From positions 1-25,441 of the forward strand of contig JBCDGH010000018.1 of the NCBI GenBank assembly GCA_038751365.1: 25,441 nucleotides of DNA, written 5' to 3'. Positions within the stretch are counted from its first letter, which is position 1. Each line of letters opens with the position of its first letter. The translations under genes and the position numbers were made by a program. Below, in pieces: positions 13,931-21,812 of this stretch. The notes under the pieces are model-generated. The model worked only from the letters and a program-made list of their open reading frames with translations, had not been told where the DNA came from and did no database searches. The stretch comes from JBCDGH01 sp038751365 (GTDB taxonomy: Bacteria > Patescibacteriota > JACMRA01).

Positions 13931-15697
13931 CTAACTAGCGTTCTGGTTTTTCAACTTATCTACTAGCTTAACTAACAGCTCGTTAATTTTATCTACGCTC
14001 TCACAGTACTTCATCTGGGATAAGTAAGTTTTTACTTCACCATCAAAGAAATTTTGGACTAGTTCATCATTTTCTGGGTTAATCTTGATATAATAATTTA
14101 ACTCATTATATAGATCTACTATCAAATTAAGCATAGCCTCTGTTTTGTCGAAAGAGCAGTAAGTATCTACCGGATCAAAACCATTTTGTTGAAGAAAGTC
14201 TTCACGTAGAGATTTTGATATTTCTAGCACTAACCTATCTTCATTACTCAGACCATCAACCCCAACAAGCTTAACAAGCTCTAACAAATCCCCCTCTTTA
14301 TTTAAGACTAACTTGGCTGTTTTTCTATTCTTAATAAACTTCTCACCTGCTTCCGTTTCGGATAATATTTCACTAAACTTATCTTCATATAGAGAGTAGC
14401 TTGTCTGCCAGTTGATAGATGGATAATGTCTTCTAGCAGCCAGACCAGCATCTAAAGCTAAATACACCTGAGTATTTTTCAAACTAGCTTGAGTAACTGG
14501 GTCTGAAAAGTCTCCTCCGGGAGGGGAAACTGTACCAACGACAGTCACAGATCCCTCTTCGCCCGCAAGAGTTTCCACAATTCCGGCACGCTCGTAAAAA
14601 GCAGCTATTCTAGAAGACAGATAAGCTGGATAACCTTCATCTGCTGGCATCTCTCCTAATCTAGCTGAGATTTCACGCATCGCTTCTGCCCATCTACTAG
14701 TAGAATCTGCCATCACTACCACGTCGTATCCCATATCTCTAAAGTATTCAGCGATTGTAACTCCAGTGTAAATACTAGCTTCTCTAGCCGCTATAGGCAT
14801 ATTTGAGGTATTAGCTACCAGAACTGTCCTTTGCATTAAAGGTTTGCCAGTTTTCGGGTCGTTCAGAGTAGGAAACAATTTAACCATCTCTGTCATTTCA
14901 TTCCCTCTCTCACCACAACCTACATACACAACTATTTGAGCATTACTCCATTTAGCTAATTGCTGCTGTGTAAAAGTCTTACCTGCACCAAAAGGACCTG
15001 GAGTAGATACAGGAGCGCCTAACATTATAGGAAATACTGCATCAATAACTCTCTGACCGGTTGTAAAAATCTTTTTAGGAGATAATTTGGACTTAATTTT
15101 CCGAGCAATCTTAACTGGGCATTTTTGATACATTTTTACCTCATGTATGTTACCTTCTGTATCTCTTACTTTGGCTACTACATGCTCTATACCAAAACTA
15201 CCTGAGCCAATATGATCTATCACACCTGAAACATTTTGTGGAACTAGAATCCAATGCTTCAACAAATCGGTTTCTTGAATAAAACCTAACTTACTTCCAG
15301 CTGCTACTTCGTCACCAATATTAGCGGTAGCTTCAAATTTCCAAACTTGACTACGACTAAGTCTAGGTAGGTGAATACCTGAATTTATGAACAAAGGACT
15401 AACTTCTTCAAGGTCTTTAAGAGGTCTTTGAATACCATCAAAAATATTTCCAAGTAATCCCGGACCTAATTCGACGCTTAATAACTCCCCTCTCAACTCT
15501 ACAGGCTCTCCTACTTGCAAACCGCTCGTATCTTCGTAAACTTGAATTTTGCACTCGTTATCTTTGATAGCAATTACTTCACCTAATAATTGGATATTAC
15601 CTACGTAAACTGTCTCTAACAATTGTGGAAATTCTCCTTTACCCTCTTCAATCGAAGCAGTTATTAGTGGACCTGAAATATTAATGATTTTAAGCAT
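13931..15697 (-). CDS. atpA: V/A-type ATPase catalytic subunit A
   Basis: Nucleotide-hydrolysing subunit of the V/A-ATPase head, 588 residues. It has the barrel domain, the long non-homologous insert typical of A subunits (about 110-200), TTGQRVIDAVFP, the A-type P-loop GPFGAGKT (234-241), catalytic glutamate in GCGERGNEM (Glu263), the Walker B segment VVVMADSTSRWAEAMREIS and SPPGGDFSDPVT. All catalytic residues look intact. In nearly all operons A immediately precedes B; here it is the last gene, 12 nt after the F-like fusion gene, while B is the first gene more than 5 kb upstream. The C-terminus ends in a short helix and asparagine-rich tail. No terminator is visible directly behind it. Confidence 0.97.
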   Translation of the reverse strand: MLKIINISGPLITASIEEGKGEFPQLLETVYVGNIQLLGEVIAIKDNECKIQVYEDTSGLQVGEPVELRGELLSVELGPGLLGNIFDGIQRPLKDLEEVSPLFINSGIHLPRLSRSQVWKFEATANIGDEVAAGSKLGFIQETDLLKHWILVPQNVSGVIDHIGSGSFGIEHVVAKVRDTEGNIHEVKMYQKCPVKIARKIKSKLSPKKIFTTGQRVIDAVFPIMLGAPVSTPGPFGAGKTFTQQQLAKWSNAQIVVYVGCGERGNEMTEMVKLFPTLNDPKTGKPLMQRTVLVANTSNMPIAAREASIYTGVTIAEYFRDMGYDVVVMADSTSRWAEAMREISARLGEMPADEGYPAYLSSRIAAFYERAGIVETLAGEEGSVTVVGTVSPPGGDFSDPVTQASLKNTQVYLALDAGLAARRHYPSINWQTSYSLYEDKFSEILSETEAGEKFIKNRKTAKLVLNKEGDLLELVKLVGVDGLSNEDRLVLEISKSLREDFLQQNGFDPVDTYCSFDKTEAMLNLIVDLYNELNYYIKINPENDELVQNFFDGEVKTYLSQMKYCESVDKINELLVKLVDKLKNQNAS

Positions 15698-15709
15698 ATG
15701 TAAATTGTT

Positions 15710-16531
15710 TTATTCTTCAGATGTTAATTTTATTCCTAAAGTTTTTTTGGTAATACGATCGAAAAAATTCTGTGTTTGATGATTTTCTAATTCAAAAGTA
15801 GATACAATAATGTCGCTTGGCAAGTGTTTTTTTAAGTACTTAATCAACTCTAAATCAGGTGAATTGACTAATACCATTTTTATTTCTGAGTGTTGCAAAA
15901 GCTCCTTATCTATGTTACGTAAAGTAACTTCCTTATCTTCTACGATAGGCGAATAGACACAATTCAAATTAATAAATAGAGGAGAGAAGAAATCCTGAGT
16001 CAATACTATAATTTGCGGCTTTGTATCATGAGCCACAGCTTCTAAAAGACTCGACTTATAATTATTTCTTAGTTCTAAATCATCGCTCAAAGACTGTGGT
16101 AAATTACTAAGTTTGAGCAATACCTTCAATCCGTAATATAAAGCAAAATCTGATTCGTTAGTAGAATACTTGCCATCTTTCAACAAAATACTAAGCGAAC
16201 TTGCCTGACCTCCTTTATTCAACCACTTAAACAAGCTTTCCATAAACTCAGATTCAAAGTGGGTGTCTGTTTTAGATTTTTTAGGACTTACTAAAGCTTC
16301 CCAAAACTTACAAGCTGATACAAGCTTATTTTCTGACAAGACTTTTCCGTAGGACATAGCAAATACATCTCTCACATATCTTCTAGCTTCAATTTCGTTG
16401 AGATGTCTAAGATCTTTAGTATTTATTACAGAAATACCAGACAGATCAATATCTATACTTTTAGACAAATCTAGAGGTATTCTCAGTTCATCCAAGACTT
16501 TTTCATAGTAGTAAAGCTCTCCCAGAATCAT
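15710..16531 (-). CDS. V/A-ATPase stalk protein: helical N-terminal domain fused to a subunit F-like domain
   Basis: 273 residues, occupying the slot between E and A where canonical operons hold C and F. The C-terminal part (about 172-268) has the alternating strand/helix order of subunit F: PQIIVLTQDF, a strand at EIKMVLVNSPDLELI, SDIIVSTFEL, then the terminal helix DRITKKTLGIKL, which closely parallels the ending of F subunits such as Thermus RKTIGFDIKL. The N-terminal ~165 residues are helical, with no recognised signature. By position they could be a reduced subunit C (rotor collar), or the DUF2764-like protein found in this slot in Chlamydia and spirochaete operons. No other C or F gene is in the operon. 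The F assignment is fairly secure, the rest is inference. Confidence 0.6.
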   Translation of the reverse strand: MILGELYYYEKVLDELRIPLDLSKSIDIDLSGISVINTKDLRHLNEIEARRYVRDVFAMSYGKVLSENKLVSACKFWEALVSPKKSKTDTHFESEFMESLFKWLNKGGQASSLSILLKDGKYSTNESDFALYYGLKVLLKLSNLPQSLSDDLELRNNYKSSLLEAVAHDTKPQIIVLTQDFFSPLFINLNCVYSPIVEDKEVTLRNIDKELLQHSEIKMVLVNSPDLELIKYLKKHLPSDIIVSTFELENHQTQNFFDRITKKTLGIKLTSEE

Positions 16532-16540
16532 CTCTCAAAA

Positions 16541-17071
16541 TTAATTAGATAATAATTTAATAAACAGTTTCTCATATAAGCTACTAGATAGTATATCTTT
16601 ATCTAGAATATAGGTTTTATCTTCAGATTCTAGTCTGAGAGTATCTTCAGACGATACTTTCTCTTGAGGAACATTTATATCTTTAACTTTATCTTCCATA
16701 TTCTGACCGAAGAATACTTTTACTTCTCTTTTGTGAGTTTGCTCTTTATGAATTATTTTTTCTACTAGCTGCCTAAGACCTCCGTTTTCAAAAAAGCCAT
16801 TTAAGCAATCGACAATAACCTTACTAACTTGTTGTTTTAGAGTTTTTTCAGATTCTCTCAAATCTAAAATCTCAGTTTGAATTTTGAGTAGAGTATTCTC
16901 TTGCGTATACATACCAAGCAACCTTGTATACTCCGATTTTTTAGCAGACTCATAGTGCTTCTTTGTACTTTCTAGCTTGTCTTGCAACCTTACGACTTCT
17001 TGTTCAAGACTGCTAATCTTCTGCTCCAACTCAGATATGTTCTGTAAAGTAGATAAATGCGGTATACTCAT
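16541..17071 (-). CDS. atpE: V/A-type ATPase peripheral stalk subunit E (putative)
   Basis: 176 residues. The N-terminal half (about 10-85) is a long coiled coil (ISELEQKISSLEQEVVRLQD and on) and the C-terminal half is globular, the architecture of subunit E, which ties the A/B head to subunit I. The coil includes EYTRLLGMYTQENTLLKIQT and the globular part IVDCLNGFFENGGLRQLVEKI and DILSSSLYEKLFIKLL, the last resembling the usual E C-terminus. Sequence conservation in E is low, so identification rests on architecture, length and position between K (7 nt upstream) and the F-like fusion gene (9 nt downstream), the same place as in H-I-K-E operons. Confidence 0.72.
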   Translation of the reverse strand: MSIPHLSTLQNISELEQKISSLEQEVVRLQDKLESTKKHYESAKKSEYTRLLGMYTQENTLLKIQTEILDLRESEKTLKQQVSKVIVDCLNGFFENGGLRQLVEKIIHKEQTHKREVKVFFGQNMEDKVKDINVPQEKVSSEDTLRLESEDKTYILDKDILSSSLYEKLFIKLLSN

Positions 17072-17078
17072 AAAATAA

Positions 17079-17555
17079 TTATATTTTAATTCCTACAAAT
17101 ATTAGCAAGAGTGAGATCACTAAACCAAATACGGCGAAACTTTCTATTAAAGCTGCCAATACAATGGCTTGAGATAGATTTTGTGGTTTTTCAGCTAAGA
17201 TTTTCATACCACTAGCTGCCGCTTTACCTTGAGCAGCACCTGAAATCAAGCAAGCTACACCGACCGGAATAGAAGAGGCTAAAATTGCTAAACCAGTAGC
17301 ATCGTCAAAAGTTTGAGCTGTACCTCCTAACAGACCAATTCTGGTTAAAATAATAAATCCAAATAAAAGACCATACAAAGCTTGGGTCGAGGGTAAGGCT
17401 GCGAGAGCCAATACTTGTGGGAATTTTTGTGGCTCTTTAGATAACAAACCTGCTCCAATACTAGCTACTGAACCAACTCCTAAAGCCGAACCTATGGCAC
17501 CAAAGCCAACACTAATAGCTAAACCAAATAATGCGAATACAACTGACAAAGACAT
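17079..17555 (-). CDS. atpK: V/A-type ATPase proteolipid subunit K with complete Na+-site ligand set
   Basis: Rotor-ring subunit of 158 residues with four transmembrane helices arranged as two hairpins, the 16-kDa duplicated form. The second hairpin carries the ion-binding carboxylate in ALIESFAVFG (Glu138); the first has no carboxylate and reads LPSTQALYG. Aligned by eye to Enterococcus hirae NtpK, whose Na+ ligands are Leu61, Thr64, Gln65, Gln110 and Glu139, the equivalents Leu54, Thr57, Gln58, Gln109 (SGAAQGKAA) and Glu138 are all present. A sodium-translocating enzyme is therefore predicted. The gene lies 35 nt after subunit I and 7 nt before E. Confidence 0.95.
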   Translation of the reverse strand: MSLSVVFALFGLAISVGFGAIGSALGVGSVASIGAGLLSKEPQKFPQVLALAALPSTQALYGLLFGFIILTRIGLLGGTAQTFDDATGLAILASSIPVGVACLISGAAQGKAAASGMKILAEKPQNLSQAIVLAALIESFAVFGLVISLLLIFVGIKI

Positions 17556-17590
17556 ATAATATAAGTTAATAAGTAATAAATTTTAATAAG

Positions 17591-19288
17591 TTATTTTGAA
17601 TGATAATTTAAATTGAGGCGACTAAAGTCGGAATCTACAGCTTTTAAGGCTCTCCCCCTACCCTCAAAAAATTTGGGCATAAATTCAACATAGTGTAAAC
17701 GTAGTGGATTAATGTAAGCTCCGAATAAAGCAACAACCAAATTAAATACGTGACCTCCGAACAATACAAGAAGGGCTAAAACAAGGTTAAGCACTGGGAT
17801 ATCTATTGATTCAAAAACTAACTTAGCTAATAAGTTAATCACACTAGCTACAATCCCACTAGTCAAGCCTACAGCAATTAGACGAGTATAAGATAAAATA
17901 TCAGCAAAAAAACCAATCAAATTATAAAGATTTCCTAAGCCGCCAAGTATCTTACCTACAATATTTTTACCTTCATTCAAAACAAATAGACCTAGACCAG
18001 TAATTACTACTACCGCTGCAAAAGGAGTCAATAATGCTTCTGCAAAAGACAGGGAGGCTATAGTACCAAGTATAGCAAGTATAAATAGTAGCCAGTTTAG
18101 CTCCATTTTGAACTTACCAAAATCACTAGATTTTAGACTAGTAACCATATGCAGAATATAGCCACAGAATATATTTATTAAACCAATAAACGCTGATAAG
18201 CCCAACATGAATACAATAGGACTAATGCCACCGTTCTCTTTGAGAAAGACATTCAAGATAGCTGGAGAATCAGGGTTAAGCAAGTCTACTATCTGAAAAA
18301 CTTCTACAAAAGGTCTTGCTGGAGAATTAATCAACAGATCACCAGCCCAAGAATTTTGTAAAGCACCAATCAATACTGTAACTAAACCAGAGTAAAAGAA
18401 CAGTCTAAAAATATTCTGATAGTTTTTCTTAAGCTTTTTGAAATATAGAAAATAACCGCAGAAAATAGCTAAAATCAAACCATAAATAGCATCACCCAAG
18501 CAGAAAGCAAAAAATAGAGTGAAAAATACACTAATTGATACTGTAGGATCAACCTCTTTAGTATCTATGGTACCTAATGACTGAGCTACACCTTGAAAGG
18601 CACTAAGACCACCTTTATTTCGCCACACCACTATTTCCTTATTCCAGTCAACCTTTTCAAAGTTAACCTTTTCTTTGAGTAACAGCTTTTCAAAAGCTTT
18701 AGCCACAAGTTTATCAACACTAAAAAAGGCGAAATAGGTATTTGAATTAGCTTTAGTAGAAAATATCTTCTCTCTTACCTGACTTAACTTGATATCCAAC
18801 TCAAGCGAAGCATGGTATGCCGAAATTAATTTGTAGTCTTTTGGTTGCAGACCCTCAGGATTGATATTATACTTACTTAAGGTAGATTTAATGTATTCTA
18901 AAGCACTTTTAGTAGGATTTCCCTCACCGTTCTCATCGTTTTCTAAGTCCAAATACTGATCTAATTTATGTACAATAGTTTTTAGATCACTTTTATTATC
19001 TCTAGCTTGTAAAACTTCGTTAGCTGAACCTAAAGCTCTATGATCTACAAACGACTCCAACAAGCCTTTAGGCTGATAAGCTGTCAGCACTCTATCAACT
19101 ATTTCTAATTCTTTAGTATTTACTTCTACCTTATTTTCTAAAGTATGTATTTGAGACCACTCTTCACCCAACTCTAAAGGGTCTAAGATTTCGAATTGTA
19201 AACCTGATAAGATTAATTTCTGACTAAGATCATCGACTCCATTTATTGGGGTAGTTATGAGATAGGTGTTAGCTAATACAACAGACAT
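17591..19288 (-). CDS. atpI: V/A-type ATPase membrane subunit I (a-subunit)
   Basis: Stator subunit that forms the ion half-channels, 565 residues. The N-terminal ~250 residues are soluble and helical (peripheral-stalk anchor). The C-terminal part has about seven or eight helices with the family motifs: FFTLFFAFCLGDAIYGLIL, the LSYTRLIAVGL helix with the essential arginine, GHVFNLVVALFGAYINPLRL and HYVEFMPKFFEGRGRA. It is somewhat shorter than typical I subunits (~620-660), mostly in the soluble part. It follows the small coiled-coil gene by 12 nt and precedes K by 35 nt. The ATG follows an AT-only leader with no ribosome-binding site. Confidence 0.95.
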   Translation of the reverse strand: MSVVLANTYLITTPINGVDDLSQKLILSGLQFEILDPLELGEEWSQIHTLENKVEVNTKELEIVDRVLTAYQPKGLLESFVDHRALGSANEVLQARDNKSDLKTIVHKLDQYLDLENDENGEGNPTKSALEYIKSTLSKYNINPEGLQPKDYKLISAYHASLELDIKLSQVREKIFSTKANSNTYFAFFSVDKLVAKAFEKLLLKEKVNFEKVDWNKEIVVWRNKGGLSAFQGVAQSLGTIDTKEVDPTVSISVFFTLFFAFCLGDAIYGLILAIFCGYFLYFKKLKKNYQNIFRLFFYSGLVTVLIGALQNSWAGDLLINSPARPFVEVFQIVDLLNPDSPAILNVFLKENGGISPIVFMLGLSAFIGLINIFCGYILHMVTSLKSSDFGKFKMELNWLLFILAILGTIASLSFAEALLTPFAAVVVITGLGLFVLNEGKNIVGKILGGLGNLYNLIGFFADILSYTRLIAVGLTSGIVASVINLLAKLVFESIDIPVLNLVLALLVLFGGHVFNLVVALFGAYINPLRLHYVEFMPKFFEGRGRALKAVDSDFSRLNLNYHSK

Positions 19289-19300
19289 TATATTAAATAT

Positions 19301-19567
19301 TTATAATTTGTACATTTGATTTATGCAAGCTTCTAAATCTGCATCGGATACTTGCTCTATATCTCTGGACTCCAAGTTTAGATTTAGAGACCCAACTTCT
19401 ATTTTAGAGGCTGCTTCTTTGGCTGCTAGGTCGATCTCAGGCTTCTGCTCAACAAAAGATTCTATTTCAGCAGTGATAGACTTTTCAATGTCAGCAATGG
19501 AGGTAGATAGTTCGGCTAACTTAGCTTCAAGCTCAGTAATGTAATTTTGTAAATTAGTTTGAGACAT
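19301..19567 (-). CDS. Small coiled-coil protein in the subunit G/H position of the V/A-ATPase operon
   Basis: 88 residues from the ATG at 19567; an in-frame TTG at 19588 overlaps the subunit D stop and is less likely. The first half forms a heptad-like acidic helix (LQNYITELEAKLAELSTSIA, then DIEKSITAEIESFVEQ); the rest is mixed and ends EACINQMYKL. In archaeal-type operons the gene just before I encodes peripheral-stalk subunit H (G in other naming), which pairs with E as a coiled coil of about 100 residues. Length, coiled coil and position fit, but the predicted coil is shorter than usual and no sequence signature is seen. Probably the E partner, by inference. Confidence 0.5.
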   Translation of the reverse strand: MSQTNLQNYITELEAKLAELSTSIADIEKSITAEIESFVEQKPEIDLAAKEAASKIEVGSLNLNLESRDIEQVSDADLEACINQMYKL

Positions 19568-19580
19568 ATAAGATTGTTGT

Positions 19581-20159
19581 TTAACCAAAAATTTTTATTA
19601 GTGTAGCTTTTTCAAAGTTTTCTTTTTCACTTAAAACTCTTTTTATATATTTGGTCTGTTGCATAATTTCCTCAGTCTTTTTTTCTAAATTATTTATTAA
19701 CCTATTAGTTTTTTCAATTTCGATAGAGATTTTTTCAACATTCATCTTTAGCTGAATAAGCATCAAAAGGTCAGGAAATAAATCAGCAAACTGGGATAAG
19801 CTATTTGTTAAGGTCTGCTTTAACTCTACTCTAACTGGGGCTAAAATATCAATGGTAAAGTTTTCAAGATAAACACCCGAAATTCTTTTCTTTTCGACTT
19901 TCAAGTCTAATTTAGCTTGTGAAGGTAAGTTATCAACTAAACCTGAAATACTTATAAAACTCATTGCTTCTGTATAGGCTTCTAAGACATTATCCTGCAA
20001 AAGACTCACTTTAGACTCTAAAGCTTTACCTTCTTTAGCTAGACGAACAAACAAGGCAACCAGACCGGTTCTTTTTTCTTTAAGAAGTTTCATACCGCTT
20101 TTGATGGTCTTTGACTTCTTCTTAAGAAGTAATAGGTTTTGTTTGTTTGGAACTATCAT
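19581..20159 (-). CDS. atpD: V/A-type ATPase central rotor subunit D
   Basis: Central shaft protein that turns inside the A3B3 head, 192 residues. The N-terminus MIVPNKQNLLLLKKKSKTIKSGMKLLKEKR matches the pattern with which subunit D begins (P-T-K-x-x-L-x-x-L-K-x-x-L, then L-L-K-x-K-R). Long antiparallel helices at both ends (N-terminal ~1-60 and C-terminal ~120-185, with NRLINNLEKKTEEIMQQTKY) make the coiled-coil shaft. Length is slightly short for the family (~200-220). It follows B by 9 nt, the common B-D pairing. Confidence 0.92.
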   Translation of the reverse strand: MIVPNKQNLLLLKKKSKTIKSGMKLLKEKRTGLVALFVRLAKEGKALESKVSLLQDNVLEAYTEAMSFISISGLVDNLPSQAKLDLKVEKKRISGVYLENFTIDILAPVRVELKQTLTNSLSQFADLFPDLLMLIQLKMNVEKISIEIEKTNRLINNLEKKTEEIMQQTKYIKRVLSEKENFEKATLIKIFG

Positions 20160-20168
20160 AAGTTCTAG

Positions 20169-21590
20169 CTATTTTGCTTTACCGTATTTACTTACCATTG
20201 CCGGCTTGAGTTTCTTTAATTCTTCACTCGGTAGAATGGAGAAAAGCTCCCAAGCTGTATCGAGAGTCTCAGCTATAGACCTGCTCTGTCTACCTTGATT
20301 AAGAAACTTCTCGTGATACATAGCACTAAATTCTAAATATTTTTTACCAGTTTCGGTCAAAGAATCCCGACCCAAAACCAAAGCCAGCTCTTGTTGATTA
20401 TTACTTTCTGCTAAACTAGCAAATAATTGGTCTGCAACTTGGGAATGATCTTCCCTAGTCTTACCTTCTCCCTGCCCTTTATCTTTTAGCCTAGACAAAG
20501 ATGGTAGAATGTTAATTGGGGGGTATATGTTTTGCTTGTGAAGGCTTCTATCTAAGACTATTTGACCTTCAGTAATATACCCTGTTAAGTCAGGAACTAC
20601 GTGAGTAACATCGTCGTTAGGCATTGTTAAAATAGGAATCTGAGTAATACTTCCTTTCTTTCCCTCGACAGTACCAGCTCTTTCTAGTAAGCTAGCCAAG
20701 TCAGTATATAAATATCCAGGATATCCAGATCTACCCGGTATCTCTTTCTTGGCTGTAGAAATCTCCCTCATTGCACCAGCGTAATTAGTTAGATCGAAGA
20801 TTAATGTAAGTACCGAAAAGTCTAATTCATAGGCTAAGTACTCAGAGACAGTCAAAGCTAATCTTGGAGTAAGTATTCTTTCTACAACTGGATCAGAAGC
20901 TAAATTAACGAACATTACACTTCTAGATAGAGCCTTACTCTTATCCAACTCTTCTTTTAAATAGACATACTGATCATAAGATATACCTACAGCCGCTACT
21001 ACTACTACGAATTTGTCCCCTGGATCGTTAGTTTGTGACTTAGTGGCAATCTGAGACAGAATCTCCAAATCTGGTAAACCACTACCTGAAAAAATAGGAA
21101 TTTTCTGCCCCTTAACTACAGTAATATTAGAATCTATAGCAGAAATGCCTGTCTGAATAAAATCATGAGGTTCGCTACGCCTGAATGGATTGATAGCCTT
21201 ACCATTAATATCATTATAGCGGAATGGTAAAGGTCCTTTCATGTTAGCTGAAAAGCCCTCGTTGACATCTACTTCAACACCTTTAATCTTATCTTTACCA
21301 TCTATAGGATCTCCATAACCATTGAAGATACGACCCAAAATAGTGGGTGATAAAGCTATTTTTTTGGTTTCACCTGTAAATATCGCTTCAGCCTCTTTTA
21401 TCTGCAATCCAGCAACATTATCAAAGACTTGCACCACCGCTACATCTTTTTCTAAGGCAATAACTTGACCTGTGACCTCCTTACCATACTTATCTCTAAT
21501 TTTGACTAGTTCTTGATAACCAATATTCTCAGTTTTCTGAATAAACACTAGAGGTCCTTGGATTGACTTTACGGTTTGGTATGAGATCAT
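20169..21590 (-). CDS. atpB: V/A-type ATPase subunit B (non-catalytic)
   Basis: Head subunit alternating with A, 473 residues. Family segments: PLVFIQKTENIGYQELVKI (first barrel), SPTILGRIFNGYGDPIDG, FIQTGISAID, the degenerate P-loop region PIFSGSGLPDLEILSQIA, LASDPVVERILTPRLALTVS, IPGRSGYPGYLYTDLASLLERAG and the highly conserved VVPDLTGYITEGQIVLDRSL followed by IYPPINILPSLSRL. The absence of a GKT P-loop is normal for B. It is the first gene of the eight-gene operon; the ATG at 21590 has no Shine-Dalgarno sequence. A TTGACT 60 nt upstream and a 13-bp palindrome at 21609-21621 may belong to its promoter. Confidence 0.97.
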   Translation of the reverse strand: MISYQTVKSIQGPLVFIQKTENIGYQELVKIRDKYGKEVTGQVIALEKDVAVVQVFDNVAGLQIKEAEAIFTGETKKIALSPTILGRIFNGYGDPIDGKDKIKGVEVDVNEGFSANMKGPLPFRYNDINGKAINPFRRSEPHDFIQTGISAIDSNITVVKGQKIPIFSGSGLPDLEILSQIATKSQTNDPGDKFVVVVAAVGISYDQYVYLKEELDKSKALSRSVMFVNLASDPVVERILTPRLALTVSEYLAYELDFSVLTLIFDLTNYAGAMREISTAKKEIPGRSGYPGYLYTDLASLLERAGTVEGKKGSITQIPILTMPNDDVTHVVPDLTGYITEGQIVLDRSLHKQNIYPPINILPSLSRLKDKGQGEGKTREDHSQVADQLFASLAESNNQQELALVLGRDSLTETGKKYLEFSAMYHEKFLNQGRQSRSIAETLDTAWELFSILPSEELKKLKPAMVSKYGKAK

Positions 21591-21600
21591 ATTTTAGTAC

Positions 21601-21628
21601 TTGACTGAGGTATTAAATACCATATAAA
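21601..21628 (+). promoter_or_regulatory. Possible + strand promoter for the surface-protein leader
   Basis: TTGACT (21601-21606) and TATAAA (21623-21628) with a 16-bp spacer, each 5/6 to consensus. It would give a leader of about 175 nt ahead of the surface protein gene, containing the hairpin at 21691. It overlaps the upstream region of the ATPase operon. Confidence 0.35.
21609..21621. promoter_or_regulatory. 13-bp palindrome upstream of the ATPase operon
   Basis: GGTATT-A-AATACC is perfectly symmetric. It lies 19 bp before the atpB ATG and inside the spacer of the possible + strand promoter, so a protein bound here could affect both directions. No regulator is assigned. Confidence 0.3.
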
Positions 21629-21690
21629 CACTACAGATTATTATTAAATAGTCAAGCAATTTTTTTTGGCTTATTGGCAAACCTTAGATT

Positions 21691-21724
21691 CCGGCTAGAT
21701 TGATATCTAGATTTCCGTTTTTTT
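21691..21724 (+). terminator. Terminator-like hairpin in the leader of the surface-protein gene (possible attenuator)
   Basis: CGG-CTAGAT (21692-21700) pairs with ATCTAG (21705-21710) and, after a 4-nt bulge, CCG (21715-21717), followed by seven T (21718-21724). No + strand gene lies upstream, so this is either an attenuator for the gene at 21813 or the end of a short RNA. The window between the atpB start and the surface gene is otherwise AT-rich without other clear signals. Confidence 0.4.
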
Positions 21725-21812
21725 GAATTACAAATTTTATTTACAAATTAAATAATCTTATTTTAACTACATACTTAGCAACAATTTGAGTGCTTAATTT
21801 ATCACGACTAAA

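Noticed and set aside
19323..19544. 73-codon + strand frame opposite the small ATPase-operon protein
   Set aside because: The minus frame fits operon spacing and direction; the + frame has no context.
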